NCBI GenBank assembly: GCA_023511875.1 | Contig: JAIMAQ010000002.1 | Span: 62,001-126,000, forward strand | Source: Thermoflavifilum sp. | GTDB taxonomy: Bacteria; Bacteroidota; Bacteroidia; Chitinophagales; Chitinophagaceae | Length of the DNA stretch: 64,000 nt | Direction: 5' to 3' | In this document: positions 18,986-26,641 of the stretch, piece after piece | Layout of the letters: every line of letters starts with the position of its first letter | Numbering within the stretch: the first letter of the stretch is position 1 | Program-made: the position numbers and the translations under genes | Notes under the pieces: generated by a model | Database searches by the model: none | The model's input: only the letters and a program-made list of their open reading frames with translations | Told to the model about the DNA's origin: nothing

Positions 18986-19473
18986 TGTCTACACCTATCA
19001 AGCGCCATCAAGCTATTCAACAACTCTCTCGCGATCATCATTTCGCTTTATTGTTTTGCTGGAAGATCAGGCAAGGACTACAGTTGGGAATAGAAGCAAA
19101 TCGAATTGCCAAATATGTTGGATATTTTCATACACATTATCTAATTCCTCATTTTCAAGAAGAAGAGAAAATTTTGTTTGTACACTTTTCTCAAGATGAG
19201 AAAGTTCAACTCGCCATCGAGCAACATCATCGGATTCAATATTTGGTTGAACGCATTGTAAAACAATCTCATGTCGATACACAACTGTTTAATGAGCTTG
19301 CCGATAGCCTGGATGCTCATGTACGTTATGAGGAAAGAGAATTATTTACTTATTTAGAAAAACAATTGAGCGAGCGACAACTGCAGCAAATTGGCGATCA
19401 ACTCAAAGCTGCCCAGGAAACGCATCTCATCGAAGATCGATTTGATGATGCTTTTTGGATAAAAAAGAAATAA
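18985..19473 (+). CDS. Hemerythrin-domain protein
   Basis: A 162-aa helical protein with the hemerythrin HHE pattern for a di-iron site: RDHHFALLF (His pair near residue 18), a central HTHYLIPHFQEEEKIL (His and Glu ligands near 48-58), EQHHRIQYL, and HVRYEERELF near 111-119. Such domains bind oxygen, NO or iron, and in Bacteroidota often relate to nitric oxide or oxygen sensing. The ATG at 18985 overlaps the stop of the upstream membrane protein gene by one base. A TTG three bases earlier is possible but less likely. Confidence 0.82.
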   Translation: MSTPIKRHQAIQQLSRDHHFALLFCWKIRQGLQLGIEANRIAKYVGYFHTHYLIPHFQEEEKILFVHFSQDEKVQLAIEQHHRIQYLVERIVKQSHVDTQLFNELADSLDAHVRYEERELFTYLEKQLSERQLQQIGDQLKAAQETHLIEDRFDDAFWIKKK

Positions 19474-19766
19474 TAATCAGTTTTTCCTGAGATCATTTAC
19501 ATTGATTAAGCTCAATCTATCCGTGTATTAATAATGTTAACCCATTTGATTCACTTACATGATCTAATATATTAAAATGGTACATAGATAAATACACCAT
19601 ATTTTGTGTTTCACTCCCCTACCCTTCTGAACACATCTTACCAAACAAGTGTATGCACCTCACATATACAGAGCATGGCAGTATCAGAAAGTGCTTAGCC
19701 ATGATTGGGCAAAGATGGGGGATTAGCTACAGCGCACTGGGGTAGAGAAGCAATTCAGAGGAATGG

Positions 19767-19788
19767 TGCATCTGTAGATGCATTTTTC
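19767..19788 (+). terminator. Weak hairpin with T-rich tail upstream of uvrD
   Basis: TGCATC (19767-19772), loop TGTA, GATGCA (19777-19782), then TTTTTC. The stem is only six pairs and lies almost 300 bases past the hemerythrin stop, so it could be a terminator or part of the uvrD control region. Confidence 0.35.
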
Positions 19789-19796
19789 ATTTTGTG

Positions 19797-19828
19797 CTCA
19801 ATTTAATGATTGAGATGGAATAATTTTG
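19797..19828 (+). promoter_or_regulatory. Dyad and -7 box in front of uvrD
   Basis: The dyad CTCAAT-N6-ATTGAG (19797-19814) lies immediately upstream of TAATTTTG (19821-19828), a fit to the -7 consensus. A regulator on the dyad would sit in the spacer region of the promoter. No -33 TTTG is at normal distance (the nearest is 19791-19794). Confidence 0.4.
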
Positions 19829-19882
19829 CCTGTTCACTAAGCTTTTCAAATGAATATCCTGCTAAATTGCTAATTTCACACC

Positions 19883-22177
19883 ATGCATTTTTTAGATGAA
19901 CTGAATGAACAACAGCGCGAGGCGGTAGAATATATCCATGGCCCGCTTATGGTAATTGCCGGTGCGGGTTCTGGAAAAACCAAAGTGCTTACGGCGCGTA
20001 TAGCTTACCTCATGGAGAGAGGAGTAGATCCGTTTCATATCCTGGCGCTTACTTTTACCAACAAGGCGGCCAATGAAATGAAAGCCCGTGTTGAACGCAT
20101 GTTGGGCAATACCGAAGCCCGTAACTTGTATATTGGTACGTTTCATTCCGTATTTGCGCGCCTGCTCCGTAGCGATGCTCATCGGCTTGGCTATCCCGCT
20201 AATTTCACGATTTATGATACCGACGATTCTAAAAGCGTCCTGAAGAAAATCATTGCTGAGCTTAAGCTCGATGAAAAACATTATCGGCCAAACATCGTAT
20301 TTCAGCGGATCTCAAATGCCAAAAATAGTTTAATCGGTTGGCAAGAATATCAGCAATACCATGAACTGCTGCAGGAAGATAACCGTGCAGGCAGGCCTAT
20401 GATTGCAAAGATATATGAGTATTATGCCCGGCGTTGTTTTCAAAATGGAGCTATGGATTTTGATGATCTGTTGTATCAAATGTATGTATTGCTCACTCAG
20501 TTTCCTGATGTGCTGCATAAATACCAACATAAGTTTCAATACATTTTAATCGACGAATATCAAGATACCAATCCTGCACAATATGCCATCATCAAGTTGT
20601 TAGGTGCTGTACATGAAAATATTTGTGTAGTGGGTGATGATGCACAAAGTATTTATTCTTTTAGAGGAGCTACTATTCGTAATATCTTACAATTTGAAAA
20701 AGACTATGAAGATGTGAAGGTGGTGAAACTCGAACAAAACTATAGAAGTACACGCAACATATTGGCTGTTGCTAATGAAGTAATTGCTTACAATAAGCAA
20801 CAACTACCCAAAAAATTGTGGACACAAAACGATGAAGGAGAAAAAATAAAACTCGTTTCACTACTTTCGGAATACGATGAGGCACGCTTTGTGGTTGATG
20901 CTATAGCCGAACAAAAGTATCGCAACCATTATAACAATAAAGATTTTGCTATTCTCTATCGCACCAATTCACAAAGCCGAAGCTTTGAAGAGCATTTACG
21001 ACGCATGAATATTCCTTATACAATCTACGGCGGTATTTCGTTTTATCAACGCAAAGAAATTAAGGATTTCCTGGCTTATTTACGCGTGGTGGTAAATCCA
21101 CTCGATGAAGAAAGTTTGTTTCGAATCATCAACTTTCCCCAACGTGGCATTGGTGAAGTCACCCAGGCAAAAATACGCGTACTGGCCAGTGAGCATAAGA
21201 TTTCTGTTTGGGATGTGATGCAACGTGCACAGGACTTTGGATTTCGACAAAACATTGCCGAAACACTGGATGCTTTTGTAACGATGATCAAGAATTTGCA
21301 GCTGATGCTGGAAACCGAAAATGCGTATACAGTGGCCTTGCAAGCAGGTAAAGCATCTGGGCTCGTAAAAGAATTATATAACGACAAAAGCGTTGAAGGC
21401 ATCGCACGTTATGAAAACGTACAGGAGTTGTTGAATGCTATTCAAGAATTTACTGAAACCCCAGATGAAGAAGGAGAGCTTACCGACAAAAGTTTAGGTG
21501 CATATTTACAACAAATTAGCCTGCTTACCGATGCCGATAAAGATACAGCAGAAAGCGATACCGTGAAACTCATGACCATACATGCTGCAAAAGGTCTGGA
21601 ATTCCCTTGCGTGTTTGTGGTCGGACTTGAAGAGGGGCTTTTCCCGAGTGCTATGTCGATCAACACTCGTGAAGAATTAGAAGAAGAACGACGATTGTTT
21701 TATGTAGCTATCACACGTGCAAAAGAGCGTTTATGGCTTACCTATGCTGCCAATCGGTATCGATATGGTAATCAAATGCAAAACGATCCCAGCCGATTTA
21801 TTTCTGAACTTCCCCCTGAATATATTGATACACCCGTTGATCAAGTACAACTCATTCGACGTGTTTCACAAAATATGTTTGCACAACAGACTATGCCTTT
21901 TGAATCTTCCAAAAATACTTCGTATCGGCAAGTTCAGTCTACGCCTACATCAACAGTGCATGTTCCTTCACCCGATTTTAAACCTGATGATTTTCGGTTG
22001 ATGAAAGTGGGGATGAAAGTGGAGCATCAAAAATTTGGTTATGGACAGATTGTATCTATCGATGGAAATGCCACTAATCCTATCGCCACTATACGCTTTG
22101 AATTAAGTGGTGAAAAGAAAATCATGCTCAGTTATGCACGTTTACGTATTGTAAGCTCCGATGCCGAAGCATCTTAA
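19883..22177 (+). CDS. uvrD: DNA helicase UvrD/PcrA
   Basis: 3'-5' SF1A helicase for nucleotide excision and mismatch repair and for stripping RecA or stalled polymerase. The 764-aa protein has all motifs: I GAGSGKT (about residue 27), Ia LTFTNKAANEMKAR, II IDEYQDT, III GDDAQSIYSFRGA, IV NYRST, V TIHAAKGLEF, VI VAITRAKERL. The C-terminal end (about 700-760) carries the small PcrA-type domain with KVEHQKFGYGQIVSIDG that binds RNA polymerase. It is followed after 5 bases by recX, probably in one transcript. Confidence 0.96.
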   Translation: MHFLDELNEQQREAVEYIHGPLMVIAGAGSGKTKVLTARIAYLMERGVDPFHILALTFTNKAANEMKARVERMLGNTEARNLYIGTFHSVFARLLRSDAHRLGYPANFTIYDTDDSKSVLKKIIAELKLDEKHYRPNIVFQRISNAKNSLIGWQEYQQYHELLQEDNRAGRPMIAKIYEYYARRCFQNGAMDFDDLLYQMYVLLTQFPDVLHKYQHKFQYILIDEYQDTNPAQYAIIKLLGAVHENICVVGDDAQSIYSFRGATIRNILQFEKDYEDVKVVKLEQNYRSTRNILAVANEVIAYNKQQLPKKLWTQNDEGEKIKLVSLLSEYDEARFVVDAIAEQKYRNHYNNKDFAILYRTNSQSRSFEEHLRRMNIPYTIYGGISFYQRKEIKDFLAYLRVVVNPLDEESLFRIINFPQRGIGEVTQAKIRVLASEHKISVWDVMQRAQDFGFRQNIAETLDAFVTMIKNLQLMLETENAYTVALQAGKASGLVKELYNDKSVEGIARYENVQELLNAIQEFTETPDEEGELTDKSLGAYLQQISLLTDADKDTAESDTVKLMTIHAAKGLEFPCVFVVGLEEGLFPSAMSINTREELEEERRLFYVAITRAKERLWLTYAANRYRYGNQMQNDPSRFISELPPEYIDTPVDQVQLIRRVSQNMFAQQTMPFESSKNTSYRQVQSTPTSTVHVPSPDFKPDDFRLMKVGMKVEHQKFGYGQIVSIDGNATNPIATIRFELSGEKKIMLSYARLRIVSSDAEAS

Positions 22178-22182
22178 TTGGC

Positions 22183-22668
22183 ATGTACAACGATTTTACA
22201 CATATTAAACAATCGGTCATCTGGAAGAAAATCACCCACTTTTGTACTTATCAAGAGCGCTGCCACCAGGAAGTGAAGCAGAAATTGCATCAATTGGGTA
22301 TTTATCATCAGCAAGCTGATGCATTTATTGCATGTTTGATTCAAGAAAATTATTTAAATGAAGAACGCTTTGCCAGAGAATTTGCCCTGGGCAAGTTTAA
22401 TCGCCACCAATGGGGAAAACGAAAAATTGCTTTTGCGTTGAAGCAAAAACAAATATCCGATTATTTGATCAAAAGAGCATTATTGGAAATAGATGAACAA
22501 GCCTATGCCGATGCATTGAGAAAAATTATTTCTCGCAGAATACAAGCTAGTAAAGGTTTGCCAGCGCCAGAGGCTAAACAAAAGATTTGGACGTATTTAT
22601 TGCAAAAAGGATACGAACCAGAATGGATTGAATTGATCTGGCAAGAGTATAAGCAAGAAGAAATATAA
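22183..22668 (+). CDS. recX: RecA regulatory protein RecX
   Basis: Small helical protein (161 aa) that modulates RecA filaments. Three tandem three-helix units are visible, starting around ERCHQEVKQKLHQLGI, LNEERFAREFALGKF and GKRKIAFALKQKQISDYLI. NEERFA and the aromatic/basic segment after it are typical. It lies 5 bases after uvrD, an SOS-style partner; recA is not in the window. Confidence 0.9.
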   Translation: MYNDFTHIKQSVIWKKITHFCTYQERCHQEVKQKLHQLGIYHQQADAFIACLIQENYLNEERFAREFALGKFNRHQWGKRKIAFALKQKQISDYLIKRALLEIDEQAYADALRKIISRRIQASKGLPAPEAKQKIWTYLLQKGYEPEWIELIWQEYKQEEI

Positions 22669-22719
22669 AACATACATGATAAGTTCCGTCTGGTCATTAA
22701 ATCAATAACATATTTTCAG

Positions 22720-23514
22720 ATGAAAAAAGACCTACATATTGCATTGTTGCAAACAAATCCTTGTTGGGAAAATGTGCCAGAGAATTTGCAACAAATTGAC
22801 CAACAGCTCAACCTTATTCCTCACGAAACAGAGGTAGTGTTTTTGCCAGAGATGTTTGCTACAGGTTTCAGCATGCGATCCGACGTCTTAGCTCAAGACA
22901 TGGAAGGAGAAATTGTACAATGGATGCGCACACGTGCAGCTCAGCACAAGGTGATTTTGTGTGGTAGCGTAATCATCCAAGAATCGGGCAATTATTATAA
23001 TCGATTGATCTGGATGCAACCCAATGAACAATTGGGTATATACGACAAAAGACATTTGTTTGCCTACGCACAGGAAGACCAGCATTACACAGCCGGCAAC
23101 AAGCGGTTTATCGCGCAAGTGAATGACTGGCGTATTGCCCTTGTGGTGTGTTACGACTTGCGTTTCCCCGTATGGTGTGCGCAACCCAGTGATACAATGC
23201 CTTACGATGTATTAGCTGTGGTGGCCAATTGGCCTGCATCGCGTATTGCAGCCTGGGATGCTTTGTTGCAGGCTAGGGCCATAGAAAACCAAGCTTATGT
23301 AGTAGGCGTTAACCGAGTAGGCAACGATGGGCATGGGGTGTATTATCCAGGGCATTCACAAGTGGTAGATCCGGTGGGGAAAATATGTTGCCAGGCTAGC
23401 ACTGAACAGCCAGAAATCATTGGGTGTACACTTTCTGATAGCCATTTGCAGCAAGTGAGGCAACATTATCCTTTTTTGCGCGACCGAGATCATTTCATCA
23501 TCATCAACAAGTAA
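22720..23514 (+). CDS. Carbon-nitrogen hydrolase, omega-amidase (YafV/Nit2-like)
   Basis: A 264-aa nitrilase-superfamily amidase. The catalytic triad is clear: Glu44 in LPEMFATGF, Lys110 in YDKRHLF, and Cys144 in VVCYDLRFPVW. The MFATGFSM and KRHLFAYAQED segments are typical of the omega-amidase branch, which hydrolyses alpha-ketoglutaramate or alpha-ketosuccinamate and serves in methionine salvage and glutamine transamination. It is followed 4 bases later by nagA, so the two are likely co-transcribed, though they share no obvious pathway. Confidence 0.86.
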   Translation: MKKDLHIALLQTNPCWENVPENLQQIDQQLNLIPHETEVVFLPEMFATGFSMRSDVLAQDMEGEIVQWMRTRAAQHKVILCGSVIIQESGNYYNRLIWMQPNEQLGIYDKRHLFAYAQEDQHYTAGNKRFIAQVNDWRIALVVCYDLRFPVWCAQPSDTMPYDVLAVVANWPASRIAAWDALLQARAIENQAYVVGVNRVGNDGHGVYYPGHSQVVDPVGKICCQASTEQPEIIGCTLSDSHLQQVRQHYPFLRDRDHFIIINK

Positions 23515-23518
23515 ACGT

Positions 23519-24622
23519 ATGCGACAGGCATTTTATCGAGGCATTATTCATACGGCCGAGGGGTCGTTGCGGAAGCATGCCGTGCTGGTAGATGGTTATG
23601 ATATTCTCGGCATTGTACCCGAGAATCAGATTCCAGAAGGATTTGAGCTAATAAACGTGCAGGGCAAGCATATTGCTCCTGGTCTCATAGATCTACAGGT
23701 ATACGGGGGTAATGGTCAATTATTTTCTGTTTATCCCCAGCTAGAAGCTTTGCAAGCCATGGAAGCATATTGCAAACAAGGTGGAGCCTTATATTTTCAA
23801 CCCACCATAGCTACCAATCGGCCTGAGCTCATGTGGCAAGCCTGTGATGCTTTTCGGGCATATCGTGCAGCAGGTGGCCAGGCAGCCATTGGCGTGCATT
23901 GGGAAGGGCCCTTCATTCATCCACAAAAACGTGGAGCACATATTGAGTCTTTGATCCGAACACTTACGCAACAGGATGTGGAGATGATGACTGAACAGGG
24001 TAGCGATGTCATTACAATGCTCACCCTTGCTCCCGAACGATGCCAGCTTGCGCATATACAAGCATTGGTAAAGGCTGGTTTGCATATTTCAGCAGGACAT
24101 AGCTTGGCCAGTTACGATCAGGCTATGGAAGCCTTCACCAAGGGGGGCATTAGTCTGGCAACGCATTTGTTCAATGCAATGTCGCCACTACTCACACGAG
24201 AACCTGGGCTAGTAGGAGCAATTTTCGATCATCCAGAAGTTTATGCCAGTATCATTGCCGATGGCATTCACGTGCATCCGGCAGCTATTCGCATTGCTCA
24301 TTCGGTAATGAAAGGGAGACTTTTTCTCATTACCGATGCAGTAGAGCAAAACCAGACAGGCGATTACGTGTACCTGCGAGCTGGCGATAGGTATGTGAAC
24401 CAACAGGGAGTGTTGGCAGGATCTACGCTCACCATGCTCAAGGCTGTGGCATATTGTGTGCAACAAGTGGGTATTTCACTCGATGAAGCTTTGCGCATGG
24501 CTTCTTGGTATCCAGCAAAAGCCATAGGAATGGATGATCGCATAGGAAAATTGGCACCCGGTTATCGTTCGGGGGCTATTGTGTTTGATGATGATTTTCA
24601 GCTGATCTATCGTTCGGTATGA
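23519..24622 (+). CDS. nagA: N-acetylglucosamine-6-phosphate deacetylase
   Basis: Amidohydrolase (367 aa) that converts GlcNAc-6-phosphate to glucosamine-6-phosphate and acetate in amino-sugar recycling. The N-terminal beta-sandwich leads into APGLIDLQVYGGNG, the Bacteroidota form of the first barrel strand. Metal ligands are the Glu in EGPF, the His in SAGHS, the His in THLFNAM and the Asp in ITDAV; IADGIHVHP contacts substrate. nagB is not adjacent. The last 16 bases overlap the convergent lipoprotein gene. Confidence 0.94.
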   Translation: MRQAFYRGIIHTAEGSLRKHAVLVDGYDILGIVPENQIPEGFELINVQGKHIAPGLIDLQVYGGNGQLFSVYPQLEALQAMEAYCKQGGALYFQPTIATNRPELMWQACDAFRAYRAAGGQAAIGVHWEGPFIHPQKRGAHIESLIRTLTQQDVEMMTEQGSDVITMLTLAPERCQLAHIQALVKAGLHISAGHSLASYDQAMEAFTKGGISLATHLFNAMSPLLTREPGLVGAIFDHPEVYASIIADGIHVHPAAIRIAHSVMKGRLFLITDAVEQNQTGDYVYLRAGDRYVNQQGVLAGSTLTMLKAVAYCVQQVGISLDEALRMASWYPAKAIGMDDRIGKLAPGYRSGAIVFDDDFQLIYRSV

Positions 24623-25056
24623 GTCATCAACAATTTTGCACTATCGAGTGCCAGATAAGTACTGTCTTTTACTCGTTGAATGTAAGCGAGTTGATCCAGC
24701 AAATATTGCTTGCGTAATGCAGGTTGGGCAGTGTCTTTATTTAAATCAAACTGAGCCATCCAGGTAAACATGGCACTATCTGCCAGACTGAGTTGATCGA
24801 TGACCCGATTCCAAGTAGCATCGTGTAAATGAAGGGAATCACGAAGATGTTGCATAGTGGCGCTCGTTTGGCGCAATTCATCAATTTTTCCCATCAAGCT
24901 ATCATGTAATTGGATGATTTGGTTTTCCAATGAATCCATTACGGCTTGCTCGGGATGATTTTGTTGTGTGTGTGGATTGCTGGAATGGCAGCTGAGCAGG
25001 ATAAGCGAAAAGCAAAGGCAGCAACACGAAAAAGCGAGTATAGAATGAATTTTCAT
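24607..25056 (-). CDS. Small helical lipoprotein of unknown function
   Basis: A 149-aa lipoprotein. The signal sequence ends in LILLSC, giving Cys23 as the lipidated residue. The mature part is short and largely alpha-helical with coiled-coil character (QAVMDSLENQIIQLHDSLMGKIDEL). It contains a conserved-looking core, HDATWNRVIDQLSLADSAMFTWMAQFD, which resembles proteins annotated in Bacteroidota as viral A-type inclusion-like. No enzymatic motif. It overlaps the 3' end of nagA on the other strand. Confidence 0.72.
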   Translation of the reverse strand: MKIHSILAFSCCCLCFSLILLSCHSSNPHTQQNHPEQAVMDSLENQIIQLHDSLMGKIDELRQTSATMQHLRDSLHLHDATWNRVIDQLSLADSAMFTWMAQFDLNKDTAQPALRKQYLLDQLAYIQRVKDSTYLALDSAKLLMTHTER

Positions 25057-25155
25057 TTTGAATAATCTTGATTATAAGCGAAGATATTCAATTTTGCACA
25101 AAATAAGCGTTAGTCAATAACCCATGCAAACAAAAGCATAGCAAATCTAAGTTTG

Positions 25156-25163
25156 TATTTTTG
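25156..25163 (+). promoter_or_regulatory. Probable -7 box (TAttTTTG) for the SixA-like gene
   Basis: TATTTTTG matches the consensus and lies 33 bases before the ATG at 25197. It overlaps a possible TTG start at 25161, which argues for the ATG. No clear -33 element. Confidence 0.4.
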
Positions 25164-25196
25164 ATAAGGGATGTTGTACCTTCATTGAGCTTAATT

Positions 25197-25700
25197 ATGA
25201 AAACATTACTGCTCATCAGATATGCGAAAGCCGATTGGCCGAATGGTGAGCCTCCGCCACAGGCTTCAGACCGCGACCGCCCGTTAACCACTAAGGGCGA
25301 GTCGGATGCTAGACAAATGGCTAAACGTGTTCAACAACTGAAAGCTGTTCCCGAATTGCTCATCAGCAGTCCAGTTCTTCGAGCGGCCACCACAGCCCGC
25401 ATCATGGCCGATGAATGGCAATATCCTGAAGATCGTATCCTATGGCAATCGCGCCTCTATCAAGCCGAGCTCACCGATTTTATTGAAACCATCACAGCAC
25501 AACCCGATACTTATAAAAGCTTGGCATTGGTATCGCACAACCCCGGCATCACTTTTTTTGCGAATGCGTTAACTACTTATAACATCCAACATATTCCCAC
25601 TTGTGGAGTCATTGCTTTCCATGTGCAGACCAATGAGTGGAAGCGATTCTGGCAAGCAGAAAAAAAAATTTGGTTTTTTGAATATCCAGGAAAACAGTAA
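25197..25700 (+). CDS. SixA-like histidine phosphatase with catalytic His replaced by Tyr
   Basis: A 167-aa member of the phosphoglycerate-mutase-like (histidine phosphatase) clan, closest to SixA. The hallmark N-terminal motif, normally LLIRHAK-x-DW, reads LLIRYAKADW: codon 9 is TAT (Tyr) where the phosphoryl-accepting His codon CAT is expected. Other elements remain: the family-specific RDRPLTTKGE, the conserved Arg in SSPVLRAATTA, and the second histidine in LVSHNPGIT. Without the nucleophile, ordinary phosphatase activity is unlikely. A single C-to-T change or base-call error would explain it. It converges on the amidase gene with 14 bases between them. Confidence 0.83.
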   Translation: MKTLLLIRYAKADWPNGEPPPQASDRDRPLTTKGESDARQMAKRVQQLKAVPELLISSPVLRAATTARIMADEWQYPEDRILWQSRLYQAELTDFIETITAQPDTYKSLALVSHNPGITFFANALTTYNIQHIPTCGVIAFHVQTNEWKRFWQAEKKIWFFEYPGKQ

Positions 25701-25714
25701 TCTTATTCTGGCAA

Positions 25715-26632
25715 CTATCTACGGTATTTTTGATACACATTATACAATGCCCGCAACGAAAAACTATCGAGTACAGGCGTAAGATCGGTTTGAATAAAAT
25801 GTCGTTTAAAAGCAACGATGGCAGCTGTAGTATCACTCAAATCATAACCAATGATGCGCATAGCATCCCAGGGATGAAAATCGGGAGGTGGATTCACCAA
25901 CAGGCTATCATGCCAGTAGCCAAAACCTGCTGCTGCCAATCGGCTCCAAGGAAAATATACGCTTGGGTCTTGCTTACGCGTAGGAGCAATATCGGCATGT
26001 CCTACAAAATTAGCCGTGTCTAGATGATAACGTTGTTGTAAAGTCTTCAACAAGATCAGCAAAGAATGGATTTGTGCATCTGGAAAAGGCTCCTGGCCTG
26101 TATTGTCGAGTTCAATACCTATAGAAACGGAGTTCACATCACGAATATATCCCCAACGGGAAACGCCCGCTTGCCAGGCACGGTAAGCATCTGGTACCAA
26201 TTGAAAAACAGTGCCGTCTTTGCAAATGAGATAATGACTACTTACGCGTCCTGCTCGATGAGGATTGGTGAGGGTCGACAAAGATTGGGCACAGCTTTGC
26301 TCTTCGGTTTGATGGATAATGACCAGATCGGGTTGACGAATGTTGAAATTAGGCGAAGGGGCTATCCAGAAAGCCTGTTGAAGCGAGTCTAATGGCAATT
26401 GGATAGGCACAAAATGCCGATACATTTTTCGCATTTCTCGCAGTTGATGACGATAGGCACTACGCACTGCAGACTGAAGCGGGTATAGGTGACGAGAGCA
26501 ACTGGTCATGAGCAAAAACAGGGTGAGCCCAATGGTTTTACGGAAAGAAAATATGCGTTTCCTCACTGGGCATAATTGGTTTCGTTGGGCAAATAGCTTT
26601 TGTTGATGGTTGTTTATGATCATTTTGCTCAT
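25715..26632 (-). CDS. N-acetylmuramoyl-L-alanine amidase lipoprotein (Amidase_2/PGRP fold)
   Basis: A 305-aa exported amidase that cleaves the amide between MurNAc and the stem peptide, for cell-wall turnover or recycling. A long N-terminal region leads to the lipobox LLMTSC with Cys45 lipidated. The amidase domain (about 100-235) shows zinc ligands in VIIHQT and GHADIAPTRKQDPS, plus SSHYLICKDGTVFQLV and SIGIEL typical of the fold. The C-terminal 70 residues (from about WHDSLLVNP) resemble a peptidoglycan-binding helical extension. The start at 26632 is the first Met; 26623 is also possible. Confidence 0.85.
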   Translation of the reverse strand: MSKMIINNHQQKLFAQRNQLCPVRKRIFSFRKTIGLTLFLLMTSCSRHLYPLQSAVRSAYRHQLREMRKMYRHFVPIQLPLDSLQQAFWIAPSPNFNIRQPDLVIIHQTEEQSCAQSLSTLTNPHRAGRVSSHYLICKDGTVFQLVPDAYRAWQAGVSRWGYIRDVNSVSIGIELDNTGQEPFPDAQIHSLLILLKTLQQRYHLDTANFVGHADIAPTRKQDPSVYFPWSRLAAAGFGYWHDSLLVNPPPDFHPWDAMRIIGYDLSDTTAAIVAFKRHFIQTDLTPVLDSFSLRALYNVYQKYRR

Positions 26633-26641
26633 GGATTTGAT

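Larger units (their letters stand above)
19474..19882. other. Gene-free stretch between the hemerythrin gene and uvrD
   Basis: 409 bases with no convincing reading frame. It contains three short dyads: ATTGA/TCAAT (19501-19516), TGCATC/GATGCA followed by a T-rich tail (19767-19788), and CTCAAT/ATTGAG (19797-19814). A promoter -7 box follows at 19821-19828. Nothing resembles a tRNA. Confidence 0.6.

Noticed and set aside
23519-24622. Absence of H-x-H in the first barrel strand of NagA as a damaged metal site
   Set aside because: NagA enzymes commonly have Q rather than H-x-H at this place and bind metal through the Glu and later His residues, all of which are present.
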